This document shows, one piece after another, positions 1 through 13,820 of a stretch of 64,000 nt of DNA (position 1 is its first letter; every line of letters starts with the position of its first letter). The notes under the pieces are model-generated. The model made no database searches and was not told the origin of the DNA. It saw only the letters and a program-made list of their open reading frames with translations. The stretch is taken from positions 7,948,501 to 8,012,500 of the forward strand of contig OX365944.1 of the NCBI GenBank assembly GCA_947247005.1, in the 5' to 3' direction. The translations under genes were made by a program, and so were the position numbers. Origin of the DNA: Spisula solida (taxonomy: Eukaryota; Mollusca; Bivalvia; Venerida; Mactridae).

Positions 1-1650
1 ATAGCTTTCCATCTATCTATAGCTTTGGCAGAAATGTTGATTCATTTATTTACAGAAAACATGGTAAATGTTATTTGTACAGCGGGTCAATATTTACGTT
101 TGAAATTGGCAGACGAATGCATCATATTCGAGTAGTTTCCTTGACAATTATATTTGTATCAGTTTGGTCGAATTTTAATATTCTCCACAATCAAATAGGG
201 AATTTGAAGCCGTTTTATATGACTTGCTAATGCAGAAGTTCACATTATGTAGAACATTAATTTAGAATAAGGTCACTCGGTTACAGCGCAAAGAAAGTAA
301 ATAATGAAGTCGTATGAAGTAACAAAACACCCACATGTAGTAAAACCACTGTCAGTGAACTGACATGACTCATTCCAACCCATAAAGTTTCAGTTTTTAT
401 GTCTATGTGTGCTTTAAATACTAGCTATGTCCAGGCATAACGATATTTACGACTGGTAGGGGAGACAACTGTGGTTAACATCATTATCATACGGGAGAAA
501 GGATATGGGTCAGTGATTTTATCCAGTTCCTAACTGAATGCCAGGAAAACAAATCATGTTATGCCATGCTTGAAACAAATGTTAACACCATGGTCGCATG
601 GTAGTTTGGTAACATTTGGTACACACGAAAACATGGTAATTTATTAGGGTTTAATAAATCTTTTGAAAATCGAAGGAAGTTTTTTTAAAGGATATAACTT
701 GAAACAGATCTTCACAGCTTCACATGAAACACAATTACATGAATGTGTCTGCGATAAAAAAGTTTCACACGCTGCAATCAGACAAGTCAAAAATTTCCTA
801 TTTATTTGGAACTTTTTAATCATTCATATAAATATATTCACAGTTTATACTACTGGGCCTCCAGGAATGTCGATTATGTATTTACTTTAAACTTTCTTTA
901 ATAGAATTTGAACAGTTTCTATCCCCAAATGAATAGTATAAGTATTTAATAGCGATTCTTAAGTAACACTGTTTGTCCTGTCATAGCGTGACACAATCCT
1001 ATAAACATATTCCTAAGTTCTTGGTTGTTTAGGTTTTGGATACGCATGTCCATGTTTAAGTTCAACACAATTACATGGCATTTGACGGCGAATCGTTAAT
1101 CTGAAGTGGTGTTTCCGAGAGTTCAGCATTGAACGATAATCACCAAATTTTGCAAATCTTATTCGACAAAATGCTCGTTTCAGTTGCGTGATTGCAGCAA
1201 CTTTGTTTTCCTAGCAACTTGCGTAGGTCGATGTTCGTGTGGCTATAACTAAATCAGCCATAAAATATTCTTTACAATCAATCACACCATCACCTGTCAC
1301 TTTAGTGATGAATTAAATATAATTTCAGAATTTAATATGCTACTCTGTCTTTATTCGAAGATTGAACAATTTCTATTATTTGGAATGTTTAGCCTTAAGA
1401 CTACAGCAACTTTTTGAACATTTTCAAGTCTATACGTCATGTTCCCATCCCCAAATCTGACATTACATTAGATTGGGTCCGATTAAAATAGACGACGGTA
1501 ATGGTCAATCAAGATGGCGGCTGTACGTTAGTTCATATATGCAATTTAGGATAATCATCCTAAAGTGTGCGATCCAGCGGAGTTGCTTCGATGAATCGGC
1601 AGGCAGACTCCGTAAAACTAAAGTGTTTGGGTTTCGGGGGAGTATGGTTG
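1..1650. other. no gene recognised
   Basis: AT-rich sequence with short open frames only. None shows a recognisable domain, codon structure or plausible splice pairing. No clear TIRs or tandem repeats were seen. It ends where the first large inverted-homology block begins near 1650. Confidence 0.5.
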
Positions 1651-4600
1651 CAAAGCTGACACTTGATATATAAGTACGCGCACAATATTAGAATCATTAC
1701 AATAAGGTCGAAAAGAGAATGAAATTGACAAATCCCTACCACACTTGTCGTACATATAAGGAACGTCACCTCGGTCATTATCTGCGTAATACATGTTTCA
1801 TATTACATTTATCATTTTCATGGCATTGAAGTATAAAAGTCTACTGAGGATTAGGGAGGTTGTAAATAAAGTTGATAGATACTTATTAATACAGATATAC
1901 ACAGTCGGTATTCTACATGTTGTTTCCCACCTCTGATACATGTACAATAACTAGCATGCACGATGCATGTATACATGTAGAAATACAACACAGGCATTTG
2001 GTGTGAATATTAATACGCTTGTTCCCTGACCATAAATGAGCGAGTATGTCGCCTGGCGTATTTCTCGGTGGATAAATTGGAACACCATTATTCTTTCTTG
2101 AACTCATAATTTGTTGATGGACATTTATCGCTTGGTAGTCACACATACGTCGTACAACCATGCAAATCACTCATTACTTTTATTTGCGGAACATTCACTA
2201 GAGATAAAGCACATCACGCAGTAATTTCCCTCGCATTTGTTGTTCCAAGCGCATAAACCTATCCAGTATATTTGTAATACAACTATAACCAAACCTGTCT
2301 GTAAAAACACTAACGGGAATGGTAAAATTTAGTTTTTGTTGACATAAGTTCTCTTAACATGTTACATAATATGTACAGTTCTTGATGTTTCTTGACTTCA
2401 AAATGTTTTTCATCACACTGTAACCTCCATAATACTTAAACATATTTTGTATGCAAATCGTCACCAAGTGCAATTGTTTACTTCAGTCTGGTCACTTAGG
2501 GCACTTTTGTTGAAAACATTCGGTTTCGGTTTTGGTTTTAGGTGTGGTTACACGTTGGACTGTAAACTAAAACTGATTGGCGAACAAACGGGCAGTTTGA
2601 AGAAGCATTTTAATATCCAAGGCGACAAAAATGAGTTTTACTATGTTCATGATATATAAACAGGAACACACGCGTATAAGGAATTTTGTTATTCCCTGAT
2701 TAGGATGTCATATTCGGAAATGTGGTGGGTATATTTAATAGGCTGGGTATATGGTGGAAATTTTTCTCTTTAGAGTAAAAAGATAAAAAAAAACACATGG
2801 TTGAAATTGCTCCTAAACTTTTCCTATAAAACGATAATTAACGCTAGATTGAAAAATTGTCAATTGATAATTACAAATGTATAAAGTAGAAATCTGACCA
2901 TAGAAAATCAGATGAGATAAGAAACTGTGTACTGAGAGTTACAGCAATGGTCAACATGGTCTGCAAAACTTGTTTCCGTTTCAAACCAGTTTTACTGAAT
3001 GGACAGTTTGACAAAGTAGTTTGAAACTAAACCTGGTTTGGTTCAAGTAAAAGCGCCATTAACATTTTTCGAACACGTTAACTTTGTTTTCGGGTTTGTG
3101 TTGGCACTCATGTATAACAACAACTAAACAGTTAATTAAAAGATATAATAATGTTTCCTGAAATAAACTGTTTTCACTCCAAACATTACTTCACAAACAA
3201 ACATCCAACTACTCAGCATACTAGTTCATAAGTTTTTTATATTCCCATTCAGTTTATTAAGCAGGTGGCATTACATGATATAATTCTACGAGCTCACTCG
3301 ACACAAACAATTAATGCTAAACCAATTAGAAACCTATTATTCCATGATTTTATTTAGACCCCATGCCTAAACAAATGCATACCTCATTAAGTAATGATTT
3401 GAAAGCACTAATCTCTAAATGCTCATGATTTTTACATAAACAAAATTAGTTTCTATTTTAATATACATCTGTTTAATTTAAAACCAGATATGACTTCTTA
3501 AGGTTTAACACTGCTATAAAAAATCTATTCACTGGAAGTGTTACAAAGTTTGAAACAATAATTCCAATCTATATAAAAGTATTTCATTGATTATTTCGAC
3601 CCTGATAAAATTTGATAGATTCGTCTAAACCGCACTAAAACTTATGTGAACAAGGTCTAAACCAAGAATCGTACGAGGGCAAAAAGCGAAACATAACTCA
3701 CCTTACACATAGACATGCCAATGTGTTTTCTTTTTTCTCAAATCATGGGTGAAAAATGCCTAGAATAGCAAGCTTCTTAAATTAGAACGACTTTTATGTT
3801 CTACAACCATTCATTAATTTATTTTCCATCACAGTGTGTATGTGCTGAGTGGTACGCACGTAATCATGTTAACATCAAACTTGTGAAGAGCAGATCTGAT
3901 GTGATCTTACTCGGTTTTGCACATACTCTATTTTGTTAATCGAATCACGACGACAAAAATCAATGCGACAAGGAAAGGTGTTGCTTTGAGGAAAAAAAGC
4001 TATGCAATATTCTCAATGTACACCTAAAACACATTTAACGTATTTTAAAGCAATGCTTCAGATTGAGGATGTTAATTTATAGTATTATCTCTGCACTAAC
4101 TACCACCACTCTAACACGCGCCTTTATCAGCTATGTGTGGTACTCAATAAACTAGTATCGTTCCATACGGTTCCTGTTACTGTAGTATCTCGTATAGTTC
4201 ATTCATAAATTCTTGACACAATATAATATCACTGCATTTATAATAAGCAGTACTTTCTATATTTATTGGGAAGGAACATCGTCGCTGTACCAGATAATGT
4301 AAGGTGTAAATGACACTAGCGAACATCTTCAGGACAGCAAAGATCTAGTGGCTGTGTCATACCGAAGAAAATATTATATGGTTAGAGAGTTTCCAGTGAA
4401 ATATGTATTCTCATTTCACAACATTGTGGCGAGTTATGTCATTACAAATGAGGTGTCGTGAGTGATAAATTGAATTCGTTGAGAACCTCTTTCGCAGTCA
4501 AACTAAATGTATGAATAAACTAAACAAGTTTGTACAACAGTATTAACACATTTACAGTAATAGTTTACTATATATTGTATGACAATGAAGTTAACAATAC

Positions 4601-6050
4601 ATATTTTATAATAGGTGTAAATCCACCTTGTCTTATGTTTACCTTTCAGGAATGGAAGAAATAAGTTCAATTTCCATGAAATCTTTAAAGCCACATCCTC
4701 TCGGTAACATTCAAACTGTGCATCTCACTTAGGTTGTTGTCCTGTGAAGAATGAATTATATCACAGCGTCTTTTTCCAGCATGCGTTCAGGAAAGTTGTT
4801 CATTATTTTCTTCACCTTAGGGCATGAGCAATAATTATTTCTTAATTGCTCAACAAATCCTCGGTTGTAGAATAATGAATTCCAATATTTATTATATTTA
4901 TCAGTGACTTATACTTTGTGTTGAGTTTGATTGTTTCAGGTTTTATTGTTCTGTAAATTTCAGCACATGTTCATAAACAATGTGTCCCTTTATGCGGGAT
5001 GAGTACTCGGTAGGTACTGTTCGTTTCATTTCCGCATAACATGGACAGAACCCTATCTATAAATTCTCTACCATATAAACGAGGGTTTACCAACAAATAC
5101 GCGGAAAACGCGCTCTAATCTGTGTTATAATATTATAGCACACATACTCACCAATAGCATCATTCATGGACATAGTGCTTTCAATGATTCTAAAACAAAA
5201 CTAGAACCAAGTACATTTGATACACCTGTCAACTAGAAGTCAATAAGTTTTACCGCAGCTTGCATGTAATTATCAATATAGAGCTGTTGAAATGTTGTAA
5301 TATTAATGGCGTAAGTTGACGTCATTAACGCCGAGCGGCCTCTTTGCATAGGGACATTGAGCTGTGTAGTGATATATGCAATTGACACATTTTACGTTCA
5401 TTCGTCTTAGTTGCATTTTGCAACACTGTCAATTGAATTTTTGTGACATTCAATTATCAACTCAAATTTTCGTAGCTGGTTTCAGCTTCGCAAGCATTTT
5501 AAGTTTTGGACTCCTAAAAAAATGTTACCTAAACACGATGTTTTTGAAAATTGTTTCTACCGTTGAACATCATGGATGTAAGGTTATATCATCGCACATC
5601 ATGAATATCATTCTTAATTAATCCGTATTATTACAAACGCACGAATGGAACGTCAATGTTTGCCAAGTGAAACGTAGGTAAATAAGACAAAATGAGCCGC
5701 TGACGTCGAATAGAGGTTGCCATCGATCAAACCCTTATCAATAATTACTGTCAGATGGGAATCAATTTGAAATAACTTTACCTACATATTTAAGAAGGAA
5801 GTCTCATGGACTTACTACTACGAGTAAACAATAAGAGCACTTTTACGCGTACTTGTTAATATACCCTCTATGTTGTCTTGTTATGTTTTGACAATATTTA
5901 TTTGAAATCCGATATATAATGTGTTTCGCCGGCACAGTATCATGTACAGTGAAGCATAAAATTACACCAACTAACGACGTTCAATGACATTTGAGTGGCT
6001 TCGATTAACACATCCCAGTAATGTCTTAAGTACATGTGCCCTTTTACATG
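1650..6050 (+). repeat. inverted homology block A, left copy
   Basis: Read on the opposite strand, this stretch matches 51620-56260 in collinear order. Anchors seen by eye are 1685-2320 with 55845-56260, 3050-3230 with 55480-55660, 3650-4980 with 53170-54650, 5610-5830 with 52600-52815 and 5830-6050 with 51620-51850. Divergence is considerable, with many small indels. Both copies contain a mariner-like relic at the same relative place, so this is shared composite DNA and not one simple element. No coding region is recognised inside. Confidence 0.75.
5078..5870. mobile_element. mariner-like TIR relic, left-arm copy
   Basis: The two ends are diverged inverted repeats: AACGAGGGTTTACCAACAAA at the left, and on the reverse strand TAGAGGGTATATTAACAAG at the right. 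They resemble the ends of the longer relic at 51803-53067, which sits at the corresponding place in the inverted right arm. No transposase reading frame is recognisable. The TA-CGAGGG type end suggests the Tc1/mariner superfamily, by resemblance to other elements in the window. Confidence 0.5.
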
Positions 6051-6167
6051 TATCAAAGAAACTGTATTCATTTTGTCCATATCCTAACAAATGTTCAACA
6101 TTATTGATAGCCGCCATTGAGCGTTGTGGAGTGTTGTTATCGGTGGATATCTTGGTTTTAATATAGT

Positions 6168-6716
6168 AGATTCTAACACGATCCGCGGATTAATACATTA
6201 GACATAGAGCCGACCTAACCATGTTTTATTACCCCCATAAAACATGGAACACATTGGCTGTTACAATTTACGCCCCGTAACACATGACCTATTTATGAAT
6301 GAATGAACGTAAACTTTATAGTAAAGCTTTAACGGACCGCGAGTTTCACGAGAATCAAGTGTTACAGCTTTGACGCATCTATTTTTAGAAACTCCAATAT
6401 ACTCTCGAAATTAAGATTCATAAAAAATTCTGATAATCAATTCATTTATATTTTTCATTTCATGATAAAGATACACTATACTCGTGTTATTAAAATTGTT
6501 TAAATGTTTAAAATGTGTTTTTTCCTTCAGAAAATTACGAAGGTCGTTTACATTAACGAGGGAGGTAATTGTACCAGCTAATAAGCCACTCAATTTCAGC
6601 GTGGAATTATGTTCAATGTCAAATGCTACGCACTCGTGATTTAATTTTACCGCATCCGAACTCCTGCCCATGTTTTATTAACCGACAAAATACGCGAACA
6701 GATTTTTATTTCTTAA
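6168..6716 (-). repeat. interspersed repeat, inverted partner of 9151-9832
   Basis: The reverse complement matches 9151-9832, including the end word AAATAAAAATCTGTTCGCG and a GATCCGCGGATTAAT-like end. A short internal hairpin built on CCATGTTTTAT lies at about 6219-6247. No coding capacity is seen. It is probably a non-autonomous element, about 2.4 kb from its inverted partner. Confidence 0.65.
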
Positions 6717-6944
6717 ACAAAATGCAAATGTTTGACCCATTGTACCATCATTTCAAGATATAACGTTCTTGTACAAGAATGATTTTTTTCGAAGCAAGTA
6801 CAAGAAGTTCAAAGTGGATTATTTCTTGTCAATCCAGTCTACACCAAGCAAATAACTATGTTTTATTTCAAAGACATCATGGTAAGAAACTTTCGGTTTG
6901 AGTTATTAAGCTCGAAACCGCAATTATTTGAGAAGACTATTGGA

Positions 6945-8580
6945 TGTTGAAGTATGCTTAAATGTAAGTAGGCACATCTCGTATTTCGCATTTAATTGTT
7001 GCAGTGGTCATGTTTAAAGTTTTACAATTCACAACCAAAAGTGATGACTTTCTAAACAAAGTAAAGTACATCTATCTACCTACACAACTTTATGTGTTTT
7101 ATGTTACCTGTGCTCGGTTGGTTCAGTTGGGCATTGTGATTTGTGTGTTTTTTATGTTTTCTGTGCTCGGCTGGTTAAGTTGAGTGCTGCCTTCCCTGTC
7201 TGACTTAATATAATCTTTTTGGGATGTAATAAATAATATGTCAGATATTTCAGATAGCCGTTCGTTAATACTGGGAAATCATTTGATATATATTCGGATG
7301 ATTGAATTGTGAATACCCAAGCACAATGTATATCCAAACGGAAGTAACAAGACGAATTATTGCTACTCATAAAACATGTCAACACCAAGATACTAAAACA
7401 AAGTACAATCGGACGGGGTAGGCAGCACTAAATTCAACCAGCCAAGCATAGAAAACATACAAAAATCACATACCTGACATAGACCACTGAAAGAACTTGT
7501 CTCAGGTATATCAAGCTGAATGACCTAGTTTAAATATAAATAACTGGATGGCCTAGTTTCAACGAACCGGTTAGGGTACGAATAGCGCGAACGAGTCAGA
7601 TAGGGGACAACCAGTATGCACAGATACCATTGTTTCACTGAATAAAGATATTCAATTCCAAGAACAGTATTGTGTATGAAGTCATGACAAACATTCCGAA
7701 CGTTAACTTGTATACAGCACGTACACTTATTTGTGACAAAACTTAATCCGATAGCTACCTCTATCCATTACGAATAATAGCGTGTGTTATTTCCCAGCTA
7801 GGTCTGTCTTTAAAATATGTCAAGAGTGTGTGCCTTTTTGTCTCAGAATTATGGTCGTTTATCAAATATCTGTCGTATATTTGATTTGTCTTTTCTCATC
7901 AGGACTATTGACAAAATTGTTCTGAGAGAATATATAATTAGACACATAAATATCAAGTGTTACCATGCGACGTATTTCAAGACGTAGACTGATGTTGTAG
8001 TCCGGTCACTAACCATATATATTCCTACTTTCAATAATTCTATCATATAGCTGTGCAATAAACCAGTGCCATAAATATCGTTCGGCACTCCCAGAGAGTA
8101 CAATAAATATTCAATTTGCCGAGACGTTAGCCAATCCATGCTTTAGACGGAAGATGGCGTAGAGATAACATCAACGTCGTCAAGAAGTTGCACGTATTGC
8201 AACGCTTCACTTAGGTTGAATGTATGCAACAGGCATTTTAAATAAAAATGAGCTTTCTCTTATAAATGTTACGTGATATTATTGATACGATAAACCATGT
8301 TCCTGCATTAAACACAAAACTGACTCATTACTCTGTTCTCTCACGGAATGCATTATTATAACACTCTCGGTCATTTCGTATTAAAAGTAAAAGACTATGG
8401 AAGCTTTGGAAAACGAGTTGTACCATCGATTCTGAGCATTTCAGCACTACACCTTTCTTTCTTTACCATTTAATATCTAGAAGTTAACTGTTCATCAGAC
8501 AGGATAATGAACAAGGAATATCAGTCTTAACGAGATAAAGTTTGGAATGAAATATTCTTACACGTATTATCTTCAAACGA
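6945..8580 (+). repeat. inverted homology block B, left copy
   Basis: This matches the reverse complement of 44485-45720. Anchors are 6945-7065 with 45590-45720, 7240-7395 with 45335-45540, 7620-8100 with 44900-45295 and 8405-8575 with 44490-44615. The left copy has extra pieces near 7080-7230 and 7400-7615; the right copy has a tRNA-headed SINE instead of the left-arm sequence at 8100-8400. No gene is recognised. Confidence 0.7.
7137..7472. mobile_element. pair of inverted repeat fragments (foldback)
   Basis: A segment of about 60 bp at 7137-7200, containing GCTCGGCTGGTTAAGTTGAG, recurs inverted at 7413-7472. A partial extra direct copy precedes it at about 7090-7135. The DNA between the inverted pieces is shared with block B on the right, so this is better read as two insertions of one repeat in opposite orientation than as a single MITE. 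Confidence 0.5.
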
Positions 8581-8671
8581 AGATTAATAAAATAGTAATA
8601 TTGCACAACATTGACTGGTTCGTCTTCATATAGCTAACGCACCGGTGTTTAACATTGCATTATGAATCCCG

Positions 8672-8895
8672 TTAGAGCTCCGCACAACCGGGTCCGGGCT
8701 TTTTACTCAGGTTTAAACGGTTGCCTAAACACTTACACCAAATCGCCCTCGACGTGCTAGGTGAAGGAGCACATTGATACATGAGGTACAATATCAACAG
8801 GAAATGGTATGGCTGTATAATAGATGATATTGAGTTATGATAAAAACTATATATATAAACCAGATCATTGTTATTGCTGTTATTCGTGTGAGTAG
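8672..8895. other. no gene recognised
   Basis: The reverse strand holds a short open frame running into the adjacent TA repeat. Its tyrosine/isoleucine-rich part is simply the translated microsatellite. No protein family is recognised. Confidence 0.4.
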
Positions 8896-8896
8896 G

Positions 8897-8900
<4 letters not shown>

Positions 8901-8952
<52 letters not shown>
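8901..8952. repeat. (TA)n microsatellite
   Basis: An uninterrupted alternating TA tract of about 50 bp, preceded by a short TACATACATA lead. It is low-complexity DNA that probably varies in length. Confidence 0.95.
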
Positions 8953-8955
<3 letters not shown>

Positions 8956-9150
8956 GCAATATATCTATAGATAAATATTTAACCTTGGTAGGTCAAACGG
9001 GGTTTACTATATAGACTGTATTGATATATTAAGTACATAAACATGCATAACCTAGATATTTTCATATACTCGTACTACGTCTTTTCTTAATGAAGCATAT
9101 CAAAATTTACTGAACATATCCATGTCATGACTGCAACATATTCTGATTAA

Positions 9151-9832
9151 GAAATAAAAATCTGTTCGCGTATTTTGTCGGTGTATAAAACACGGGCAGG
9201 ATTTCGGAGTGCGTAGCACGAGTGGTTTAATTCTCCGCATAAGAACGAGTGTCCGTGTTTTATTCAACGACAAAATACAAGAACAGAGTTTTTATTTCGA
9301 TTCTGAATACGATAAGATCCCGTACTATTTAACTGCGCGCATACCATTTTCACCCATTTGACATTGAACATAATTCACGCTGAAATTGAGTGGCTTATTA
9401 GCTGGTACAATTAACCCCCTCGTTAATGAAAACGACCTTCGTAATTTTCTGAAGGAAATAACACACTTTAAACATTGAAACAATTTAAATAACACGAGTA
9501 TAGGGTATCTATTTCATGAAATGAAATATATAAATGAATTGATTATCAGAAGTTTTAATGATACACATGTACTTAGTTTCGAGGGTATATTGGAGTTTCT
9601 AAAAAAAGATGCGTCATAGCTGTAACACTGGATACTCGTGCAATTTGCCTTGTTTGCGCTTATTTGAAGTTTTTACTGTAAAGTTTACGTTCATTCATTC
9701 ATAAATATGGCACGTGATACGGGGCGTAAAAAGTAACAGCCAATTTGATAGGTATGTTTTATTGCGGTAATAATACATGCCCTGGTTTGCTCTATGCGTA
9801 TAAGGATTAATCCGCAGATCGTGTTAGAATAC
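9151..9832 (+). repeat. interspersed repeat with terminal foldback hairpin
   Basis: The first 148 bp (9151-9298) form a foldback. The left end reads GAAATAAAAATCTGTTCGCG and the right end TTTTTATTTC, with arms of at least 50 nt that pair imperfectly around a short loop. The whole unit is an inverted copy of 6168-6716. No coding region is seen. Confidence 0.65.
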
Positions 9833-9904
9833 ATGTTATACAACAGTAACAGAGGCTTGAGTTCACAAACATTAATCGTCTGCATTATTAGAATATACAT
9901 GCAT

Positions 9905-10460
9905 GTATTGGTTTTTTGGCATGAAATTCACATAATTTTTCACATTTTTAGCTATAATTGTCAAACGAAGTTGTTTGATGAAACCATAGGAATGACTTAA
10001 GCCATGGGGTAGAATGATTCTAATAACTAAGCTAAAATGCGTAACATTTTTACGAGAACATATGCCATATTTAGGATCGAGTTTAATCACACTTGTATTG
10101 ATATTTTATTTTACTTTTATCTTATATTTATTGATATTTGAATTTATGTACATCTTATTTTCATTCATGTTTCGTAATCATCATTATATGTATGACTAAA
10201 CTGTCTACTTTAATGCATGATATATTATCTTGATTTCAATATACACCTGTCCGACACATGTAGGAATGAACAACTTTGCCGCAAAAGAAACAACTGTTGT
10301 TGATTAGCCAGTAATTAAATGCACATAACTGCACCAAGGGCTATTTTAGTGTTCCCGGATATATTCTCGAGCTTTATTGATTTCCCTAACTTATTTGTAG
10401 GATCATGATTCAAACTTTTAGGTAACTATATAAATAATGCGAAATAGTAATTAATTCTCA
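9905..10460 (+). repeat. inverted homology block C, left copy
   Basis: This matches the reverse complement of 31365-31935 over almost its whole length. It includes an AT-rich stretch with CTTTTATCTTATATTTATTG (10112-10131) and the motif AACAACTGTTGTTGATTAGCC. The short reading frames here are not conserved in the partner and are not called as genes. Confidence 0.75.
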
Positions 10461-10809
10461 TTCCCGACTTCCGTACGAAATGCGTCACGTTTTTCCTACC
10501 CTTGATATTATTTAGATATTATAAAAGTGTTGTATTACATTATTTTAGCAGCGCGGCTTAAATCATTTCTTGAAGACTCACTATTATATTATTTTAGATG
10601 CCAATCCATGACGTATAATATGTCCACATTTTCTGGTAAATACTAGTTGCATACCTTGATGTGTTTTCTCAATATATTTTAATTACGACAACGTCTTGTG
10701 CATTGTGTTTGCAGTTGTACTAAAACTAGAAACTCAATTGTTAAATGAGCTTGTACTACGGACCAGTTCACAAGACGTGATAATATTACGTTCACTACTC
10801 TATTCATGA

Positions 10810-11550
10810 TGGGCGTGATAGCAGACAATACCACCTCGATGGCGCAGTGCTATATAGCGTCTATCTCTAGTGCTCATGGTTCAATCAGTGGTCGCGTTAT
10901 ATCAAAGGCGAAATACATTTATAACATACTTCCATGAGGCCATCTGTAAATAACTGAACAATGCATGGTTATGTTATCAATAGACACGACGAGGTAAGTA
11001 CTATAACCACGTTCTATTTGTGAAACAACTGCACGTAACATACAACGTATAGTTATGGTTATATACGATCCAAAGTCGGATATTAACCGTTAATTAATGT
11101 CCCTTGTAAGCATATTGGTATTGTCCAGAACATTCTGATATAATTAAGTTATGGTCAAACCACCTTTTTAAATATGCTGTTTCTCTGTATAGAAGCCACG
11201 TTTTTAAAATGTTTTTACTTGACATTGTAACACAATGAGGTTAAGTTTTCTTGACTTGAATAGTATTAATACAGCATTAACTAGACTAGTTGTCTGTATT
11301 AGATTAATATAATAATGCTAAATGTAGTACCACATAAATTGTTTTCTATTATTCATGTACTCTGATACAAACAACTCCACCCTAAGAGCATAGTGTATGA
11401 CTGAATAAATCCCCAGCTACGTCTGTCTATTTGGAAATGTTGTTCTTAAAGATGTTCCTAAAGAGACAGTCATAGTAGAAATCCGTAGGGAGATAGTGAC
11501 GTGGCAAGTTGTCTATTATTTGGTCACTGTCCGATAGAAGAGCATCGTCT
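10810..11550 (+). repeat. inverted homology block D, left copy, with tRNA-like head
   Basis: This matches the reverse complement of 23090-23845. Its outer end, about 10845-10905, has an A-box-like TGGCGCAGTGC and a B-box-like GGTTCAATCAG at tRNA-like spacing. That suggests a Pol III-derived (SINE-like) head with a long unrelated body of roughly 650 bp. No protein is encoded. Confidence 0.7.
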
Positions 11551-13350
11551 GGGTCTGTCACATTATATCGAAATTGTATATCATTTTTCTTAGACCATAT
11601 ATTTAGTATCTATGACTATGTGAACATTCAAATGAATTACGTATTATTGTTCGGAACATTCAACAATACTCGATATAATAGGTTTCTACAGCGTCTATAT
11701 CCTCGGTACTAAAGTTGTCCGTAGTACTAAGGTCATTCAATAAATACCCAGACAAATCAATGTACTAGTTTATTTTGCAAGATGAATACACAAATCATCA
11801 TTCTAACACAACCTGTTGTTTCAGCGATATACACAGAGAGGAAACAAAGACTCACCCTTGTGATTTAATTACTGCACATCCGAACTCGTGACTGTACTTA
11901 ATTCTACAATAAAACACAGGTACATAATCATTATTTCTTAAGTATGTTATAACTCCATCTTTATTCGTCTCAATTCCACAGTTTAATAGGGATTGGTCCA
12001 ACGGTTAAGCGCGAAACTCATTGTATCGAGTGTATCTTTAGTGGCCACGATGCAAGACCAGACGTCATTGTAAACGTCATCAAATTTGAAACTTCACAAG
12101 TTTTTTTAAAATGCTCCGCATAATACCCTAGATATAACTCTGCCAACAAATCCATTCTGTATAATCATCTATGTACCATGACGGATTAAACTGAGCAACC
12201 AAATATAATGAAGTAGCAATACTTAAGTTCATCTGTTTGTTCATGTCTACACCCACGTACACCTACTATAACACAAAAAACGCATTGACGTTCATAAGGG
12301 CCAAATCATGAATTTAGATACCATGTTTGAGTTAGTTCATTTAAGAATTATCCAACACAAAATGTTGCCGCACTTAGGTATGTATGTTTATCCAATTTAA
12401 TCATGCCGCATTGCCCAGTGGTTTCACTGACGTCACGTTTTCTTACTGCCAGTAAAAGAGTGGCTTGGTATGATAACCAATAAATCGGCGTTGAATATGA
12501 CGTCATAATTCGAAACAAAGAACTACATAGTGCCAAAGGATACAAACAGGAATTGTTGACAAGTTTTGAACGTGATGGAGCGAATGTGTCAACACACATT
12601 TTCGACAGGATAAATTGACGGGTTGCACCGTGGGGTCAATCTTGCGTTGTTATAACTACCAAATTTTTGGAATATAACATATATTTTTATCGATTAATAT
12701 ATGGACGAAATTCATTAATAATAGTGAATTAGTTCTGCCAAATTTGATGAAATTGGTTTTGATGAAAGATAGTTTAACAAGCAACGGCATATACGTATTT
12801 TGTTAATGGCACTCGTTCATACACTTGTCAAATATTCGCGTTATTTTTGTATAGTTGCCTGTATATCGCATAAAACAAACACACTGACATCTAAAATAAC
12901 TTGCGAAACTTCGGCATTTTGTAGTCATCTAGTATTTGTATATCAAAAATTCTATAGTGTATTAATACCCTATAGAATTAACACCACTATTACTTAAATA
13001 GCCTAAAAGTTGTTCGCATTTGATGAAAACGAATCTCGTTAACCGAACCAAATACAACAGTGATGTTTACGCAGTAGTTTGTTGAGGTTACAGTTCGATC
13101 ACGAGTGAATTACATAATTCACAAAGCATGTTGGAAGGAAACTTGTCGCTTTATTTTCAAGAAAAAAATACTCAGTGGGCGACATCGAGAGTGGATAAAA
13201 TTGCTTTTATGCACCATATATATCTTAAAGCAACTGTGAGTGGCTTTCTATTACATCAATACTTAGTAAGGTTGGAAAATCACGATATATAAACATTTTA
13301 GCCCAATCTGTGAGGCAGCACCTTTAAGTCATTTCTGTGCTCAACAATAA
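11550..13350. other. no gene; one possible tRNA-derived fragment
   Basis: No convincing coding region. At about 11997-12068 an A-box-like TGGTCCAACGG is followed by a B-box-like GATGCAAGACC, which could be a decayed tRNA or SINE head on the plus strand. The remainder is AT-rich sequence without recognised repeats. Confidence 0.35.
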
Positions 13351-13670
13351 GCACTAGACTGTATGAAACACATGCCAACATCCACAAAATTGATACTAGT
13401 AGACCATGCAATGTTGTGTCTAATAATTGTGAAATATAATGGGTAACTGTCAGAAAACGTTGAAAATAAATGACAAGGTACGATATTGAGTATCAGAAAT
13501 GTACAGATGTTATTGCTACATTGCATTGATAAGGGAGATGTATAGGTGGACGATAGGATGTAAACGACCACATAAGTAGCGTTTTACCTAACAACACAAA
13601 ACATTATCCTATCAGTATCCTTAGATTGACTAGGGAGATGAAGCATATAGTAATCGAGCTTGTCGGACGA
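13350..13670 (+). repeat. inverted homology block E, left copy
   Basis: This matches the reverse complement of 20600-20930. Shared words include AGGGAGATGTATAGGTGG-like and ATCCTTAGATTGACT-like stretches. It is the innermost of five nested inverted block pairs. No coding function is assigned. Confidence 0.65.
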
Positions 13671-13820
13671 ACCGTTAACTTGTACTCCAAAATGAACGGA
13701 TATAGCGGGGTAAATCCCACACATAAAGTACCCAACTACTTTTAACGCACACAGAGACATGACATTGAATGATAATGGGTACGAATGAGTCGTGTTAGTT
13801 CACAGACGTTGGTTTGAACT
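13650..13820 (+). repeat. direct repeat of 57490-57650, part 1
   Basis: It shares GAATGAGTCGTGTTAGTTCA, the nearby GCGGGGTAAATC and other words, in the same orientation as 57490-57650. The match breaks near 13815 and resumes near 16480, as if about 2.66 kb had been inserted here or lost at the other copy. Confidence 0.6.

Noticed and set aside
8672..8959. 95-codon minus-strand frame with a Tyr/Ile tract
   Set aside because: It starts in and is extended by the (TA)n microsatellite; the rest has no recognisable protein features.
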